A DNA stretch of 64,000 bases from NCBI RefSeq assembly GCF_001519075.1, contig NZ_KQ954244.1, positions 1,603,991 through 1,667,990 of the forward strand, given 5' to 3'. This stretch comes from Novosphingobium fuchskuhlense (lineage in GTDB: Bacteria; Pseudomonadota; Alphaproteobacteria; Sphingomonadales; Sphingomonadaceae). Positions 7,489-17,795 of this stretch are shown one piece after another. The stretch's first letter is position 1. Each line of letters begins with the position of its first letter. A model generated the notes under the pieces. The model did not search any database. It was not told where the DNA came from and worked only from the letters and a program-made list of their open reading frames with translations. The position numbers were made by a program, and so were the translations under genes.

Positions 7489-8504
7489 CCGGCGGTGGCC
7501 CGGCGCGCGGCGCATTCGCCGGCCATGCGGATCGCGGCCACGGTGGCGCCGGGACGGGCGGTGCCGGTGCCGGCGATGCCGAAGGCGGTGCCGTGATCGG
7601 GCGAGGTACGGATGATCGGCAGGCCGAGCGTGACGTTCACCCCCTCATCGAAATCGAGCACCTTGATCGGGATGAGCGCCTGATCGTGGTACATGCAGAT
7701 CGCCGCGTCATACGTGGCGCGCGCTTCGGCATGGAACATCGTGTCGGCGGGCAGCGGGCCCCGCGCGTCGATTCCGGCGGCCTTCAGCGCGGCGACGGCG
7801 GGGGCGATGACCTCAGCATCCTCGTGGCCCATGCGGCCATCCTCGCCGGCGTGGGGATTGAGCGCGGCCACGGCAAGGCGGGGGTTGGCAACGCCGAAAT
7901 CGCGGGTGAGCGCCGCCGCCGCGATGGCGGATCGGCTGCGGATGAGCTCGGTGCTGAGCAGGAACGGCACATCGCGCAGCGCGACATGGACGGTGACGGG
8001 AACGACGCGCAAGTTCGGCCCGGCGAGCATCATCACCGCGTTTTCCGGCGTGATCCCGCAGGCTTCGGCCACGAATTCGGTTTGGCCCGGCTGGTTGAAG
8101 CCGATGCGGGCAAGGCGGCTCTTGGCGATGGGGCCGGTGACGAGCGCAGCAGCCGCGCCCTGCTTGACGAGGCTCGTCGCGACTTCGAGCGCGCGCAGGG
8201 CGAGCGCGGCCCCCGCATCGTCGGGCTGGCCCGGCGCCCAGGGCGCGGTGCCGACATCGAGCACAGGCAGCGCGTGGGGAAAGACGGCGGCGGCTTCATC
8301 GGGCGCGGCGATGGCGACGACGGGAATGGCAAGGCCCCGGCTCCGCGCGGCGGCCTCGATCAGATCGCGGTTGCCCACGGCGAAGAACGGCGGGAGCCCT
8401 TCCGCTTCCCGCTGGGCCCATGCGGCGGCGATCAGCTCGGGGCCGACGCCGGCGGGATCGCCAAGGCTGATGGCGAGGGGTAGAAGCGGGATGCGGACGG
8501 TCAT
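7485..8504 (-). CDS. pdxA: 4-hydroxythreonine-4-phosphate dehydrogenase
   Basis: PdxA oxidises 4-phosphohydroxy-L-threonine with NAD+ in the DXP-dependent route to pyridoxal 5'-phosphate. The 339-residue cytosolic protein shows [11 protein letters not shown] at the N-terminus, [25 protein letters not shown] and [15 protein letters not shown], which supply the substrate- and metal-binding His and Asp residues. It lies 47 nt after surA and overlaps rsmA by 4 nt, so it belongs to the same transcript. Confidence 0.98.
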   Translation of the reverse strand: MTVRIPLLPLAISLGDPAGVGPELIAAAWAQREAEGLPPFFAVGNRDLIEAAARSRGLAIPVVAIAAPDEAAAVFPHALPVLDVGTAPWAPGQPDDAGAALALRALEVATSLVKQGAAAALVTGPIAKSRLARIGFNQPGQTEFVAEACGITPENAVMMLAGPNLRVVPVTVHVALRDVPFLLSTELIRSRSAIAAAALTRDFGVANPRLAVAALNPHAGEDGRMGHEDAEVIAPAVAALKAAGIDARGPLPADTMFHAEARATYDAAICMYHDQALIPIKVLDFDEGVNVTLGLPIIRTSPDHGTAFGIAGTGTARPGATVAAIRMAGECAARRATAG

Positions 8505-8551
8505 GGCGCGGCTCTAGCAGAGCCGGGCGGCGAGCGAGAGGGTATAATGCC

Positions 8552-9946
8552 TCAGTTGTATTCGATCACCGCATCGCGGCGCAGGTCGCGCAGGTAGGTC
8601 TGGGCGCGCTTGTTCACGCGGTCGTCTTCCATCTGCGACTGGAGCTGCTCGAAGTTCGGGCCGCTTTCGACCTTGGGATCATCGCGGCCGCAGAGCATGA
8701 GCACGCGCACGCCATCCTCGATCGAGCCGAACGGCGGGGTGGTTTCACCCACCGAGAGCTTGAGGATCGTTTCCTGCAGCGCGGTGGGCAGATCGCGCAC
8801 GCGGATCTGGTCGTTGGCGACGACAGTGGCCCCGAGCGCGACCCCGGCGGCATCGGCCGCGCCGCAGCCCTTGATGGTCTTGACCGCAGCGGCGAAGGCC
8901 GAGGCCTTGCCGGCGGCTTCCTTTTCAGGCGTGCCCTTGGGGAAGGCGATCGAGATCTGCTTGAGGCTGAGCACCGCATCGCGCGGATCGGCGGTGAGGA
9001 CCTGGCGCTTGTCGATCAGGTAGAGCAGCGAATAGCCCGAGGCGAGCTCGATCGGGCCGACGAGCTGACCCGGCGACATCTGCGCGGCGGGGGTGGAGAG
9101 TTCGGGCGGGAGCTGGGCGAGGCGGATCCAGCCGAGATCGCCCCCGACCGAGGCGCTGGAGGATTGCGAATACTGGCGCGCATAGGCGACGAAGCTGCCG
9201 CCGCCCTTCAGCTGTTCGAGGATCTTCTGCGCATTGGCGAGGACCTGCGGCTTGGTTTCCTGCGTGGCGGCGAGGTAGATTTCGCCGATGCGGTACTCCT
9301 CGGTGCCCTTGGCGGCCTTGAGCCGGTCCATCATTTCGCGCACTTCGCCGTCCGACACGTTGATGAACGGCTGGACGTTGCGGCGCAGCAGGCGCTGCCA
9401 CGCGAGTTCGCCCTTGATCTGGCGCTTGAGCGAGCCCGAGGACGAGCCGATCCCGGCGAGATACTTTTCGAGCGCGGCAGGGTTCTGGCCGAAATTCTGC
9501 TGCGCGACGCGTTCGAAGGTCTGGGTGACCTCTCCCTCGTCGATCTCGATGTTGGCGGCCTTGGCTTCCTGGATCTGCAGCGTCTCGTCGATCAGGTTGC
9601 GCAGGACCTGCAGGCGCAGGCGCTCCAGTTCCTCCGGCGGAACCTTGCCGCCATTGGCGCTGACGATGAGCGCGAGGCGCTGGTCGACATCGGTGCCGGT
9701 GATGATCTCTCCGTTGACGATCGCGGTGGCGCGGCGGAGGTGGGGATCGGCCTTGCCGAAGATGGTGGGATTGGCCGGCAGGTTGAGCGCGCTGGCGGGC
9801 GCGGACACGGACGTATCGTCAGCCGGATCGAGCAGGGTCTGCGCGTGCGCGAGCGGGGCCACGACGGGGGCGATGACAACGGCCAGAGCGCCCAGCCCGA
9901 GCGCGGCGCGCGGGGCGAGGGAAAGCAAACGAAACCCGGTCTTCAT
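8552..9946 (-). CDS. surA: Periplasmic chaperone / peptidyl-prolyl isomerase SurA
   Basis: SurA escorts unfolded outer-membrane proteins through the periplasm to the BAM complex. The 464-residue precursor has a long signal peptide (cleavage after AHA at residue 35), an N-terminal SurA chaperone domain (about residues 70-210, starting RRATAIVNGEIITGTDVDQR), a clear PpiC domain at about 217-314 with GGDLGWI, and a second, degenerate isomerase-like region before a C-terminal helix. It lies downstream of lptD, whose folding SurA supports, with 169 nt between them. Confidence 0.96.
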   Translation of the reverse strand: MKTGFRLLSLAPRAALGLGALAVVIAPVVAPLAHAQTLLDPADDTSVSAPASALNLPANPTIFGKADPHLRRATAIVNGEIITGTDVDQRLALIVSANGGKVPPEELERLRLQVLRNLIDETLQIQEAKAANIEIDEGEVTQTFERVAQQNFGQNPAALEKYLAGIGSSSGSLKRQIKGELAWQRLLRRNVQPFINVSDGEVREMMDRLKAAKGTEEYRIGEIYLAATQETKPQVLANAQKILEQLKGGGSFVAYARQYSQSSSASVGGDLGWIRLAQLPPELSTPAAQMSPGQLVGPIELASGYSLLYLIDKRQVLTADPRDAVLSLKQISIAFPKGTPEKEAAGKASAFAAAVKTIKGCGAADAAGVALGATVVANDQIRVRDLPTALQETILKLSVGETTPPFGSIEDGVRVLMLCGRDDPKVESGPNFEQLQSQMEDDRVNKRAQTYLRDLRRDAVIEYN

Positions 9947-10115
9947 GGCAGTACGATATTCCTGTCTTTCGGCTCCGCGTGGCGCAAGCGCCGAACGGTC
10001 ATCACGCCGCCGCTACCTCGCATGGTCCGGCTGAACCCGAGGTGAGTGGCGCGGCGATAGCCCGATTGCAACGACGATGGAAGCGAAACGGAGGAAAAGT
10101 CCGGAGCGGACCGGG

Positions 10116-12419
10116 CTACCGTACCCCGAGCCCCTTGAACGCGATGTTGAACTGGACGGTGCTGCCGCGCCGGGCATCGCCGTTGGTGATGTAGTCGCGC
10201 CGCCAGGTGAGGGCGAGATCGAGGCAATCGTCGTCATAGGCAAAGCCGAGGCGGTGGCGCAGCATCTGGAAACCGTCCTTGGTCTTGGTCGGATCGTCCA
10301 CCCGGCTGGTGAGGTTGGCGACGGCCGAGCCGAACACCGACCAGCGGCGGGCAAAGGCCACGCGGCCGGACAGGCGCAGCTCCTCGCGGTCGCGCAGGTC
10401 CTCGAACGTGGCGGGAATATCGCGGTTGAGCCGCAGATAGCCGATCTCGGCATACGTGCGGTGATTACCGATGGTGGCGTCGAATTCGTTGCGCCTCAGC
10501 TTCAGGCTGTCCTTGTCGAGCCGGAAGCGGTGGGTGAACTGGACGATATCGCGGAAGCGCAGATCGGTGCGGCCGACGATATCGGACGCGCGCGAGGAGA
10601 GGCCCGTGCCATCGGGCAGCAGGGTCTTCTGGGTGGAGAGCCGGTAGGACTGGCCGATCGTGGTCATCACCCGCCAGCCGGGGCGGGTGAGCTGCCAGTC
10701 CGCGCCGTAGGTGACGCGCACGCCGTCCTCTATGCGGTCGTAGCCGGGGAAGCGGTTGAGCGCGAAGAGGTTGGAATCCTCAAGTTCCACCGAGCGCGAA
10801 TCCTCGTTGGGGATGGCGAGGTTGCGGATGTGCGGGATGGCGACGAGCTGAACGCGCGGGGTGAGCACCTGCGTGCCGCCGAGCGCCGCGCCGATCAGCG
10901 GCCACTTGATGTCGACCGCGGCGGTGGCGATGCCGCGGCCCTGCCAGCCGGGGACCCCGCGATAGAACGCGTTGGTGGTGAGATCGTTCTGCAGCGAGTG
11001 GTAGACATCGCCGCGCGCGAGGGCGGTGAAGGTGATTTCCTGGCCGAGGCCGGTGATCGTGCGCAAGTCCCACTGCGCCTTGGCGAAGGCGCGCTGGGTA
11101 TCCTGCCCGCCGGGGCGGGTGAGCGCGAGGCTGTTGACCTGCAGTTCGAGCGTGCCGCCGATGGCCGGCGGGACGAGCCGGCGGCGGTATTCGAGTGCGG
11201 GCAGCGCGATGGGGACGAGGCCCTGCCGGTCGCCGCTGCGCAAGGTCTGCACCGCCCAGCCGGCAAGGCTGAAGTAGCTGTTCGCGTCGATCCGTTCGAG
11301 CGCGATGGTCGAACGCAGGCGGTCGTCGCGGCTGATATCGTAGCGGCGCAGGAACGTGCGGTCGCTGGCATAGCGGCCGTAGCCGGTAAGGCTCCAGTTC
11401 TCGCCGAGCTGGAAGCGGCCGTTGGTTTCGAAATAGCCGCGGAAGACCTGCTCCTGCGCCTTCGGGTCGGTGGCGGAGCCGCCGATGTTGATGCGCTTGG
11501 ACCGCGTGAGATAGCCGGTGACCTGGAAGGCGCCCTTGTCGGTCAGCTGGCGATAGCGCGCGGAGACCATCGGCAGCGCGGCGGTATAGAGATAGCCGGT
11601 GACCGCGAGGTCCTTGTTGTCTGCAAGGCGCCAGTAGTAGGTGTCGTTGATTTCGATCCCGTTGGCCGCGCTGAAGCGGAAATCGGGGATCAGGATGCCG
11701 CTTTCGGCCCGGAAGTCGGACGTGTGGGCAAGGCCGGGCAGCGGCACGAGCGGCAGGCCGAACACCCGCAGCAGCGCCCCCTTGTAGTGCACGCGCTGCT
11801 GGCGGGCATCGTAGGTGACGGCGACAGCGGTGACTTCCCAGCTCGGCTTCTTGGTGCAGCCGTCCGAATCCTCCACCGAACAGCCAGAGAAGGCGGCGTT
11901 ATGCAGCACCATGTTGCCATTGGCCGAGCGTTCGCCGCTGCGTGCCGCAAGGCGGCCGCCCTGACGCAGGACGAGCAGGAGATCCTCGATCGCGCCGGCC
12001 TTGAGCTGGTCGGTGAGCTCCACCTTGTCGGTATAGAGAACGTTGCCGCCATCATCGACGAAGCGGATGTTGCCGCTGGCCTCGATCAGGCCGGACTTGC
12101 GGTTCCACGTGACGACATCGGCGCGGACGGTCTGCGCCGCGCGCTGCAGGATGACGTTGCCGGTGGCGGTGACGGTTTCCGCATCGCTGGCATAGGTGAC
12201 GCGATCCGCCTGGAAGCGGATGGCGGCCCCTGCGCTTGCCTCCTCGGGCAATGGCGACGTGGGCGTGGCCGCGGGTGCCGGCGTGGTCTGGGCGTGCGCC
12301 TGGACGAAGCCCAGCGCCAGCGCGCCGATCACCGCGAGGACCGGGCGGATCGGGGCGACGCGCGCACGCCGCAAGCATCGGGACAAGGCTTGCGGCAGGG
12401 GCCGCGGGGGGGCTCGCAT
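10116..12419 (-). CDS. lptD: LPS-assembly outer-membrane protein LptD
   Basis: LptD forms, with LptE, the outer-membrane translocon that places lipopolysaccharide on the cell surface. The 767-residue precursor has a signal sequence ending in AHAQ (about residues 41-44), an OstA/LptA-like jellyroll (about 68-170) and a large beta-barrel domain that starts near residue 290. Two cysteines at about 180 and 188 lie close together after the jellyroll. The start at 12419 is the nearest ATG giving a signal peptide. It is the first gene of lptD-surA-pdxA-rsmA and divergent from pepA over 101 nt. Confidence 0.96.
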   Translation of the reverse strand: MRAPPRPLPQALSRCLRRARVAPIRPVLAVIGALALGFVQAHAQTTPAPAATPTSPLPEEASAGAAIRFQADRVTYASDAETVTATGNVILQRAAQTVRADVVTWNRKSGLIEASGNIRFVDDGGNVLYTDKVELTDQLKAGAIEDLLLVLRQGGRLAARSGERSANGNMVLHNAAFSGCSVEDSDGCTKKPSWEVTAVAVTYDARQQRVHYKGALLRVFGLPLVPLPGLAHTSDFRAESGILIPDFRFSAANGIEINDTYYWRLADNKDLAVTGYLYTAALPMVSARYRQLTDKGAFQVTGYLTRSKRINIGGSATDPKAQEQVFRGYFETNGRFQLGENWSLTGYGRYASDRTFLRRYDISRDDRLRSTIALERIDANSYFSLAGWAVQTLRSGDRQGLVPIALPALEYRRRLVPPAIGGTLELQVNSLALTRPGGQDTQRAFAKAQWDLRTITGLGQEITFTALARGDVYHSLQNDLTTNAFYRGVPGWQGRGIATAAVDIKWPLIGAALGGTQVLTPRVQLVAIPHIRNLAIPNEDSRSVELEDSNLFALNRFPGYDRIEDGVRVTYGADWQLTRPGWRVMTTIGQSYRLSTQKTLLPDGTGLSSRASDIVGRTDLRFRDIVQFTHRFRLDKDSLKLRRNEFDATIGNHRTYAEIGYLRLNRDIPATFEDLRDREELRLSGRVAFARRWSVFGSAVANLTSRVDDPTKTKDGFQMLRHRLGFAYDDDCLDLALTWRRDYITNGDARRGSTVQFNIAFKGLGVR

Positions 12420-12520
12420 GGCCTTGCCTATCGCACCGGTGCCGCTTAACTGCAAACCCACAATTCGCCTCGGGTGCCGACCGGCCGCGAGGTGTGCCCC
12501 ATTTTCGGCAGGAGCCTCTC

Positions 12521-13978
12521 ATGATCATCCAGTTTGCCACAGCCGATACGGCCCTTCCCCGCCTTGTAGCGCAGCTGGTGGCGCAGGACGGCCTTGCGGC
12601 GGACGCCGATGTGCTGGTGCGCGAGGCGGCCGCGGCCGCGCGCTTTACGGGCAAGGCGGGGCAGCTGTTCGAGGCGATGGTGCCGGCGGGTGACGGGGTC
12701 GCGCGGCTGGCTTTTGCCGGGATCGGCGAGCCGGGCGCGGCGGGCCGCACGGCTGCGCTGGAGCGTGCGGGCGGGGGCCTGACGGCCCGGTACCTCACTT
12801 CCGGCGAGACCGAACTGGCCATCGACTTTGCCGGCAGTGGCCTCAATGCAGAGGAAGCGGCTGCCGTGCTCCTTGCGGCGCGGCTGCGCGCATGGCGGCA
12901 TGATGTCTACCGCACCAAGCTGAGCGACGAGCAAAAGCCCTCGCTGGCGAAGATCGTGGCGGTCGCCGCGCCCGAGGGCACCGAGACGCTGTGGGAAACC
13001 GAGGCGGCGATTGCCGAGGGCGTGGAGTTTACCCGCGAGCTGGTGACCGAGCCGGCCAACGTGATCTATCCGGCCAGCTTCGTGGAGCGCTGCAAGGCGC
13101 GGCTCGAAGGCACCGGCATCGAGATCGTGGTGCTGGGCCGCGACGAGATGAATGCGCTTGGTATGGGCGCGCTGCTCGGCGTGGCGCAGGGTTCGGTGCG
13201 CGAGCCCAAGATCATCGCCATGCGCTGGAAGGGCCGCGCGGGCACGAAGCCGACCGCGTTTGTCGGCAAGGGCGTGACTTTCGACACCGGCGGCATCTCG
13301 ATCAAACCGGCGGCGGGCATGGAAGACATGAAGTGGGACATGGGCGGCGCGGCGGCGGTGGCCGGCACGATGCTCGCGCTGGCGCGGCGGAAAGCCCAGG
13401 CAGACGTGATCGGCGTGTGCGGCCTCGTGGAAAACATGCCCGACGGCAATGCGCAGCGCCCGGGCGATGTCGTCACCACGATGTCGGGCCAGACGGTGGA
13501 GGTGATCAACACCGACGCCGAAGGCCGCCTCGTGCTGTGCGATGCCGTCACGTGGGTGCAGAAGGAATATGCCCCCGCCACGATCATCGACCTTGCCACG
13601 CTGACCGGCGCGATCATCATTTCGCTCGGCCATGAGCACGCGGGCATGTTCAGCAACGACGACCTGCTGGCGGGCCAGCTCGATGCAGCCGGCAAGGCGA
13701 GCGGCGACATGCTGTGGCGCTTCCCGCTGGGGGCGGCCTACGACAAGCTGATCGACAGCCCGATTGCCGACATGAAGAACGTGGGGCCGCGCTATGGCGG
13801 CTCGATCACCGCGGCACAGTTCATCCAGCGCTACGTCGACAAGGGCGTGGCCTGGGCGCATCTCGACATCGCGGGCACGGTGTGGGTCGAAAAGGCCGGC
13901 GCGACGCACGACAAGGGCGCGACCGGCTTCGGCGTGCGGCTGCTCGATCGCTACGTGCGCGACGTGCTGGAAGCCTAA
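12521..13978 (+). CDS. pepA: Leucyl aminopeptidase (M17)
   Basis: This 485-residue cytosolic hexameric dizinc aminopeptidase removes N-terminal residues from peptides. The N-terminal macro-like domain covers about residues 1-150 and the catalytic domain 165-480. It contains [16 protein letters not shown] (metal-binding Lys and Asp, about 248-263), the WDMGGAA segment and the M17 signature NTDAEGRL at 330-337. ATG at 12521 has GGAG 7 nt upstream. It opens a tight cluster with DUF2256, M24 and holC. Confidence 0.97.
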   Translation: MIIQFATADTALPRLVAQLVAQDGLAADADVLVREAAAAARFTGKAGQLFEAMVPAGDGVARLAFAGIGEPGAAGRTAALERAGGGLTARYLTSGETELAIDFAGSGLNAEEAAAVLLAARLRAWRHDVYRTKLSDEQKPSLAKIVAVAAPEGTETLWETEAAIAEGVEFTRELVTEPANVIYPASFVERCKARLEGTGIEIVVLGRDEMNALGMGALLGVAQGSVREPKIIAMRWKGRAGTKPTAFVGKGVTFDTGGISIKPAAGMEDMKWDMGGAAAVAGTMLALARRKAQADVIGVCGLVENMPDGNAQRPGDVVTTMSGQTVEVINTDAEGRLVLCDAVTWVQKEYAPATIIDLATLTGAIIISLGHEHAGMFSNDDLLAGQLDAAGKASGDMLWRFPLGAAYDKLIDSPIADMKNVGPRYGGSITAAQFIQRYVDKGVAWAHLDIAGTVWVEKAGATHDKGATGFGVRLLDRYVRDVLEA

Positions 13979-13979
13979 A

Positions 13980-14132
13980 ATGCCCAAGATGCGCCGCAAG
14001 GCGGACTTGCCGAGCAAGCTCTGCGCCGCCTGCGGCCTGCCCTTCACCTGGCGCAAGAAGTGGGAACGCGATTGGGACAACGTGAAGTTCTGTTCGGATC
14101 GCTGCCGCTCGGGGAAGGGGAAGGCGGGATGA
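13980..14132 (+). CDS. DUF2256 zinc-ribbon-like small protein
   Basis: The 50-residue protein reads as a compact metal-binding module: [20 protein letters not shown] followed by [10 protein letters not shown], giving CxxC...CxxxC spacing. This pattern and length match DUF2256, a family often found near photolyase-related genes in other bacteria; no such gene is here. It starts 2 nt after pepA and its TGA overlaps the ATG of the M24 peptidase gene, so it is translationally coupled to both. Function is unknown. Confidence 0.85.
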   Translation: MPKMRRKADLPSKLCAACGLPFTWRKKWERDWDNVKFCSDRCRSGKGKAG

Positions 14133-15349
14133 TCTGGTCGCGGCGCGGGGTTCTTGCCGGGGCGGGCGGAATGGCGGCGCTGGCGGCCATGCCGCTGAAG
14201 GGCGCAGCGCCGGGCGGCCTCGCCGATGCGGCGGTGCCGATCACGCCGGCAGAGCGCATGGCGCGCATTGCCAAGGTGCAGGGGCTGATGGCCGAGCAGC
14301 GGATCGCCGCATTGCTCGTCGAAAGCGGCACCACCCTGACCTACTTCACCGGCATTCGTTGGTCGCGGTCGGAGCGGATCACGGCAGCGGTGATTCCCGC
14401 GACCGGCCAGCCCATCGTGGTGACGCCGTTTTTCGAAGCGCCTTCGGTGAAGGAAACGCTGGCGGTGCCGGCGGACCTGCGGACGTGGCACGAGGATGCG
14501 AGCCCCTTTGCGCTGATCGCCGACGCGCTGAAGGGCCGTCCCGGGCCGGTTGCCGTGGAACAGACGACGCGGGCGTTCATTACCGAGGGGCTGGCGCGCG
14601 AGGGCAGCTTTGCGGTGGTTTCGGGCGCGGCTCTGGTGAACGCCTGCCGGCAGATCAAATCGCCTGCCGAACTGGCGCTCATGCAGCGGGCCAATACGAT
14701 CACGCTCGCCGCGATGCGCGAGGCGCATGGCGCGGTGCGCGCAGGCATGACGGCGGCGGATATCGGCGCGCTCGTCGAGAAGGCGACCGTACGGCTGGGG
14801 GCGACGAGCGACTTTGCGCTGGTGCTGCTGAATGAGGCAAGCGCCTATCCGCATGGGTCGCATAGCCCGCAGACAGTGCACGAGGGCTCTGTGGTGCTGA
14901 TGGACTGCGGCTGCGTGGTTGAGGATTATCAATCGGATATCTCGCGCACCTTCGTGTTCGGCGAGCCGACGGCGCGGCAGCGCAAGGTGTGGGACACGGT
15001 GCGACGCGGGCAGGACGCGGTGTTCGGCGCGGCGAAAGTGGGCACGCCCGTCAGCGCGCTCGATGCGGCGGTGCGCCGGTTTTACGAGAGCGAGGGTTGG
15101 GGCCCGGGCTTTGTGCTCCCCGGCCTGCCGCACCGCGCGGGGCACGGGATCGGGATGGACGGGCACGAGAGCCCCTACCTTGTCGGAAGCGATCAGACGC
15201 CGTTGGCGCCGGGGATGTGCTTTTCGAACGAGCCGGGGCTTTATACGCCGGGTGCGTTCGGGGTGCGGCTGGAGGACTGCTGGGTGATGACCGAGGCGGG
15301 CCCGAAGAGCTTCACGCCGCTGGCCCGCTCGCTCGACGATCCGATCTGA
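14129..15349 (+). CDS. Tat-exported M24-family peptidase (Xaa-Pro type)
   Basis: This 406-residue protein has a twin-arginine signal ([11 protein letters not shown], residues 4-14), a creatinase-N domain (about 45-170) and a pita-bread catalytic domain. The metal ligands are visible: VVLMDCG and YQSDISRTF (Asp pair), [15 protein letters not shown] (His), FSNEPGLY (Glu) and GVRLEDC (Glu). It is probably a periplasmic Xaa-Pro aminopeptidase or dipeptidase; substrate is not determinable. Its ATG overlaps the preceding stop. Confidence 0.9.
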   Translation: MIWSRRGVLAGAGGMAALAAMPLKGAAPGGLADAAVPITPAERMARIAKVQGLMAEQRIAALLVESGTTLTYFTGIRWSRSERITAAVIPATGQPIVVTPFFEAPSVKETLAVPADLRTWHEDASPFALIADALKGRPGPVAVEQTTRAFITEGLAREGSFAVVSGAALVNACRQIKSPAELALMQRANTITLAAMREAHGAVRAGMTAADIGALVEKATVRLGATSDFALVLLNEASAYPHGSHSPQTVHEGSVVLMDCGCVVEDYQSDISRTFVFGEPTARQRKVWDTVRRGQDAVFGAAKVGTPVSALDAAVRRFYESEGWGPGFVLPGLPHRAGHGIGMDGHESPYLVGSDQTPLAPGMCFSNEPGLYTPGAFGVRLEDCWVMTEAGPKSFTPLARSLDDPI

Positions 15350-15356
15350 GGCGGCG

Positions 15357-15794
15357 GTGCGGGTCGATTTCTATCAGCTTTCGCGCGATCCGGTGGAGCT
15401 TGTTCTGCCAAAGCTGGCGCAAGGCACGCTGGGCGCAGGCGAGCGTCTGCTGCTGGTTGCGGAGGATGCCGAGCAGCTTGGCCGGATCAGCGAGGCGCTG
15501 TGGACGCGGCTGCCCGAGAGCTTCCTCGCGCACGGGATGGCGGGCGGCGAGCATGACGCGCGCCAGCCGATCCTGCTCAGCCATGAGCCCGTGCCCGCCA
15601 ACGGCGCGCGCTATCTGGCGCTGGCGGACGGGGTGTGGCGCGAGATGGAGAATGCGGCGCGCGTGTTCCTGCTGTTTCCGCCCGAGCGGATCGACGATGC
15701 GCGCGCCACCTGGCGGATGCTGGGGCAGCGCGATGGGGCAGAACGCAAATACTGGCGGCAGGACGGCGGGAAGTGGCTGGAGGGGCCGCGCTGA
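15357..15794 (+). CDS. holC: DNA polymerase III chi subunit
   Basis: HolC links the clamp-loader complex to SSB during replication. The 145-residue protein starts RVDFYQLSRDPVELVLPKLA, typical of chi, with GERLLLVAEDAEQ and a C-terminal YWRQDGGKW. The GTG start at 15357 lies 7 nt after the M24 stop. In alphaproteobacteria holC is commonly just downstream of pepA, as here but separated by two genes. Confidence 0.93.
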   Translation: MRVDFYQLSRDPVELVLPKLAQGTLGAGERLLLVAEDAEQLGRISEALWTRLPESFLAHGMAGGEHDARQPILLSHEPVPANGARYLALADGVWREMENAARVFLLFPPERIDDARATWRMLGQRDGAERKYWRQDGGKWLEGPR

Positions 15795-15876
15795 CGCCCA
15801 CAACCTTGCAGTGCAGCACAAACCCCGCTAGGGGCGCGGCCAACCGAAAGCCTCCCCCATACGCAAGGAACATCCC

Positions 15877-16299
15877 ATGGCGGTTACCCGCACCTTTTCG
15901 ATCATCAAGCCCGATGCCACGCGCCGCAACCTGACCGGCGCGGTCACCAAGATGCTCGAGGAAGCCGGCCTGCGCGTCGTCGCCTCGAAGCGCATCCACA
16001 TGAGCCGCGAGCAGGCCGAGGGCTTCTACGCCGTCCACCGCGAGCGCCCCTTCTTCAACGACCTCGTTGAATTCATGATCTCGGGCCCGGTTGTGGTGCA
16101 GGTGCTGGAAGGCGAAAACGCCATGCAGCGCAACCGCGACATCATGGGCGCGACCAACCCCGCCAACGCCGAGCCCGGCACGATCCGCAAGGAACTGGCC
16201 GAATCGATCGAAGCCAACACCGTCCACGGTTCGGATTCGGACGAGAACGCCGCGATCGAGATCGCCTACTTCTTCAAGCCGGAAGAAATCGTCGGCTGA
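15877..16299 (+). CDS. ndk: Nucleoside diphosphate kinase
   Basis: Ndk balances NTP pools by phosphate transfer through a phospho-histidine. The 140-residue protein has the usual start [15 protein letters not shown] and the active-site context [20 protein letters not shown] near residue 117 (NTVHGSDS contains the phosphorylated His). AAGGAACATCCC precedes the ATG. It is followed by a strong terminator, so it is probably monocistronic. Confidence 0.99.
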   Translation: MAVTRTFSIIKPDATRRNLTGAVTKMLEEAGLRVVASKRIHMSREQAEGFYAVHRERPFFNDLVEFMISGPVVVQVLEGENAMQRNRDIMGATNPANAEPGTIRKELAESIEANTVHGSDSDENAAIEIAYFFKPEEIVG

Positions 16300-16327
16300 T
16301 CTGCCGCGCGCAGGTTGCTATAGCAGG

Positions 16328-16355
16328 GGCCGCCGGAGCGATCCGGCGGCCTTTT
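16328..16355 (+). terminator. Rho-independent terminator after ndk
   Basis: A perfect 10-bp stem GGCCGCCGGA / TCCGGCGGCC with a GCGA tetraloop is followed by TTTT. It is the cleanest terminator in the window and insulates ndk from the small gene at 16378. Confidence 0.92.
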
Positions 16356-16377
16356 GCGTTTCGGGAGAGAGCAGGCG

Positions 16378-16617
16378 ATGCTGGGGATGGGGGACGGGTC
16401 TTGCCCGTTCGAGTTCAATTTCGATCCCGCCACGTTCAAGGTGGGCGATCATGTCAGCTATCGCGTGACGGGGAGCCTCGAGGGCATGCCGTTCGTGGGC
16501 ACCTTGCTGGAGGTGCATGACGACCACGTGGTGATCTCGCCCGGTGAGAGCGAGCCCGAGGCGCGCTATCGCGGCACGCGCGAAGACCGGCCGGTGGTGG
16601 ATATCAGCGAGATCTAG
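16378..16617 (+). CDS. Small protein of unknown function
   Basis: This 79-residue, mostly beta-type acidic protein (CPFEFNFDPATFKVGDHVSY, then VGTLLEVHDDHVVISPGE) is not one I can name. The start at 16378 is backed by GGGAGAGAGCAGG directly upstream; ATG at 16387 is possible. It lies between the ndk terminator and a convergent MFS gene whose last 4 nt overlap its own. Codon pattern is like its neighbours, so it is probably real. Confidence 0.65.
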   Translation: MLGMGDGSCPFEFNFDPATFKVGDHVSYRVTGSLEGMPFVGTLLEVHDDHVVISPGESEPEARYRGTREDRPVVDISEI

Positions 16618-17762
16618 GCCGGGCTGGGCTGCCGGGCATACCAGCGGCCCAGCATCCAGGCCATGGCGCCGATGGGGGCGAGGCCGAGCAGGATCGGCAG
16701 GCGGAAATCTGCACCGCCCGCGAGCAGGGCAGCGGCGGTGAGGCAGGCGGCGGAGCAGCCGAGGTCCCAGCCGCCTTCGGTCGCCATCGAGAAGCGCAGC
16801 ACGCAGGGGCCCTGCCGCGCCATGGCATAGAGCGGGGCAAGCATGGCGGTGCTGGTCATCGGCACGACCAGCGCGCCGAGTGCGGTTGCGGCGACGGCGA
16901 GCAGCGGATGGCCGAGCGCGGTGCCCTTGACGGCGAGGGCGAGCGCGGCGGCGCCATAGGCGATCACGAGCGAATGGCTGGGGCGGCCGCCATCGATCAG
17001 TCGGCCGACAAGGAGCCCCCCGGCGGCTGCGGCAACCCCGGCGGCGGCCATGGCGGCGCCGAACTGGTCGAAATGCTCACCCAGCGAGGCGAACAGCGCG
17101 AGGTTCCAGATCACCACCGCGCAGCCCGAATGGAAGCCTTCGTTGAAGTAGAGTCGGCGCGCATAGGCCGCGACGCCGGGTTCAAGCGCGGCGGCGGGGT
17201 CGATCGCGGGATTGGGCGCGCCGAGCAGCGGCAGGGCGCTGGCCAACTGCAGCGCGGTGATCACGGCGAAGGCCGCGCCGGGTCCGCCATGCGCGAGGAG
17301 CAGTCCGCCGAGCGCGGGGGCCGCGATGCCGACGAGCGCGCTGGTCGCCTGCTGCATGCTGATCTGCTGGCCGCCGCGCCCGGTATCGGTGAGCGCCGGA
17401 AGGAAACCGTGCCATGCCGTCCAGTAGAGCACGCTGCCAAGGCCGCTGACGGCAAGGAACAGCGCGAGCAGCGGGCCGACTTCGTGGACCAGCGGCAGGA
17501 GCGCGAAGCTGACGGCGCGCACGGCGATGCCGATCAGGAGGACATTGCGCACGCCCACCCGCACCGCCAGCGGCAGGATCACGCCGCGCAGCGCGAGCCG
17601 CGAGAGGACGATCAGCGCAAAGCTCGCGAGGGCGGCCGGGAAGGAAAAGCCGCGGCTGACGAGAAAGCCGGCGATGAAGATGCCGCCGCCCGCTTCGACA
17701 AACGATTGCAGCGCGGAGTGAAGGTAGAGCCGGTGCAGCGGAGAAAGCGGGGGTCGGGGCAT
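16614..17762 (-). CDS. MFS-type transporter
   Basis: A 382-residue polytopic protein with about 11-12 hydrophobic segments and a central loop after residue 190, fitting the major facilitator superfamily. No substrate motif stands out; GGLLVGRLIDGGRPS is a degenerate loop-8-like motif. It lies 33 nt downstream of purN on the same strand and may be co-transcribed with purM-purN, but a purine link is only positional. Confidence 0.8.
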   Translation of the reverse strand: MPRPPLSPLHRLYLHSALQSFVEAGGGIFIAGFLVSRGFSFPAALASFALIVLSRLALRGVILPLAVRVGVRNVLLIGIAVRAVSFALLPLVHEVGPLLALFLAVSGLGSVLYWTAWHGFLPALTDTGRGGQQISMQQATSALVGIAAPALGGLLLAHGGPGAAFAVITALQLASALPLLGAPNPAIDPAAALEPGVAAYARRLYFNEGFHSGCAVVIWNLALFASLGEHFDQFGAAMAAAGVAAAAGGLLVGRLIDGGRPSHSLVIAYGAAALALAVKGTALGHPLLAVAATALGALVVPMTSTAMLAPLYAMARQGPCVLRFSMATEGGWDLGCSAACLTAAALLAGGADFRLPILLGLAPIGAMAWMLGRWYARQPSPA

Positions 17763-17795
17763 GGGCGGCTCCGGCAGCAGGGGAGGCAGCTGCGA

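Noticed and set aside
12446..15166. Antisense ORF of about 900 codons across pepA and the M24 peptidase gene
   Set aside because: Rich in Arg and His with no domain; it mirrors real high-GC genes with complete motifs on the other strand.
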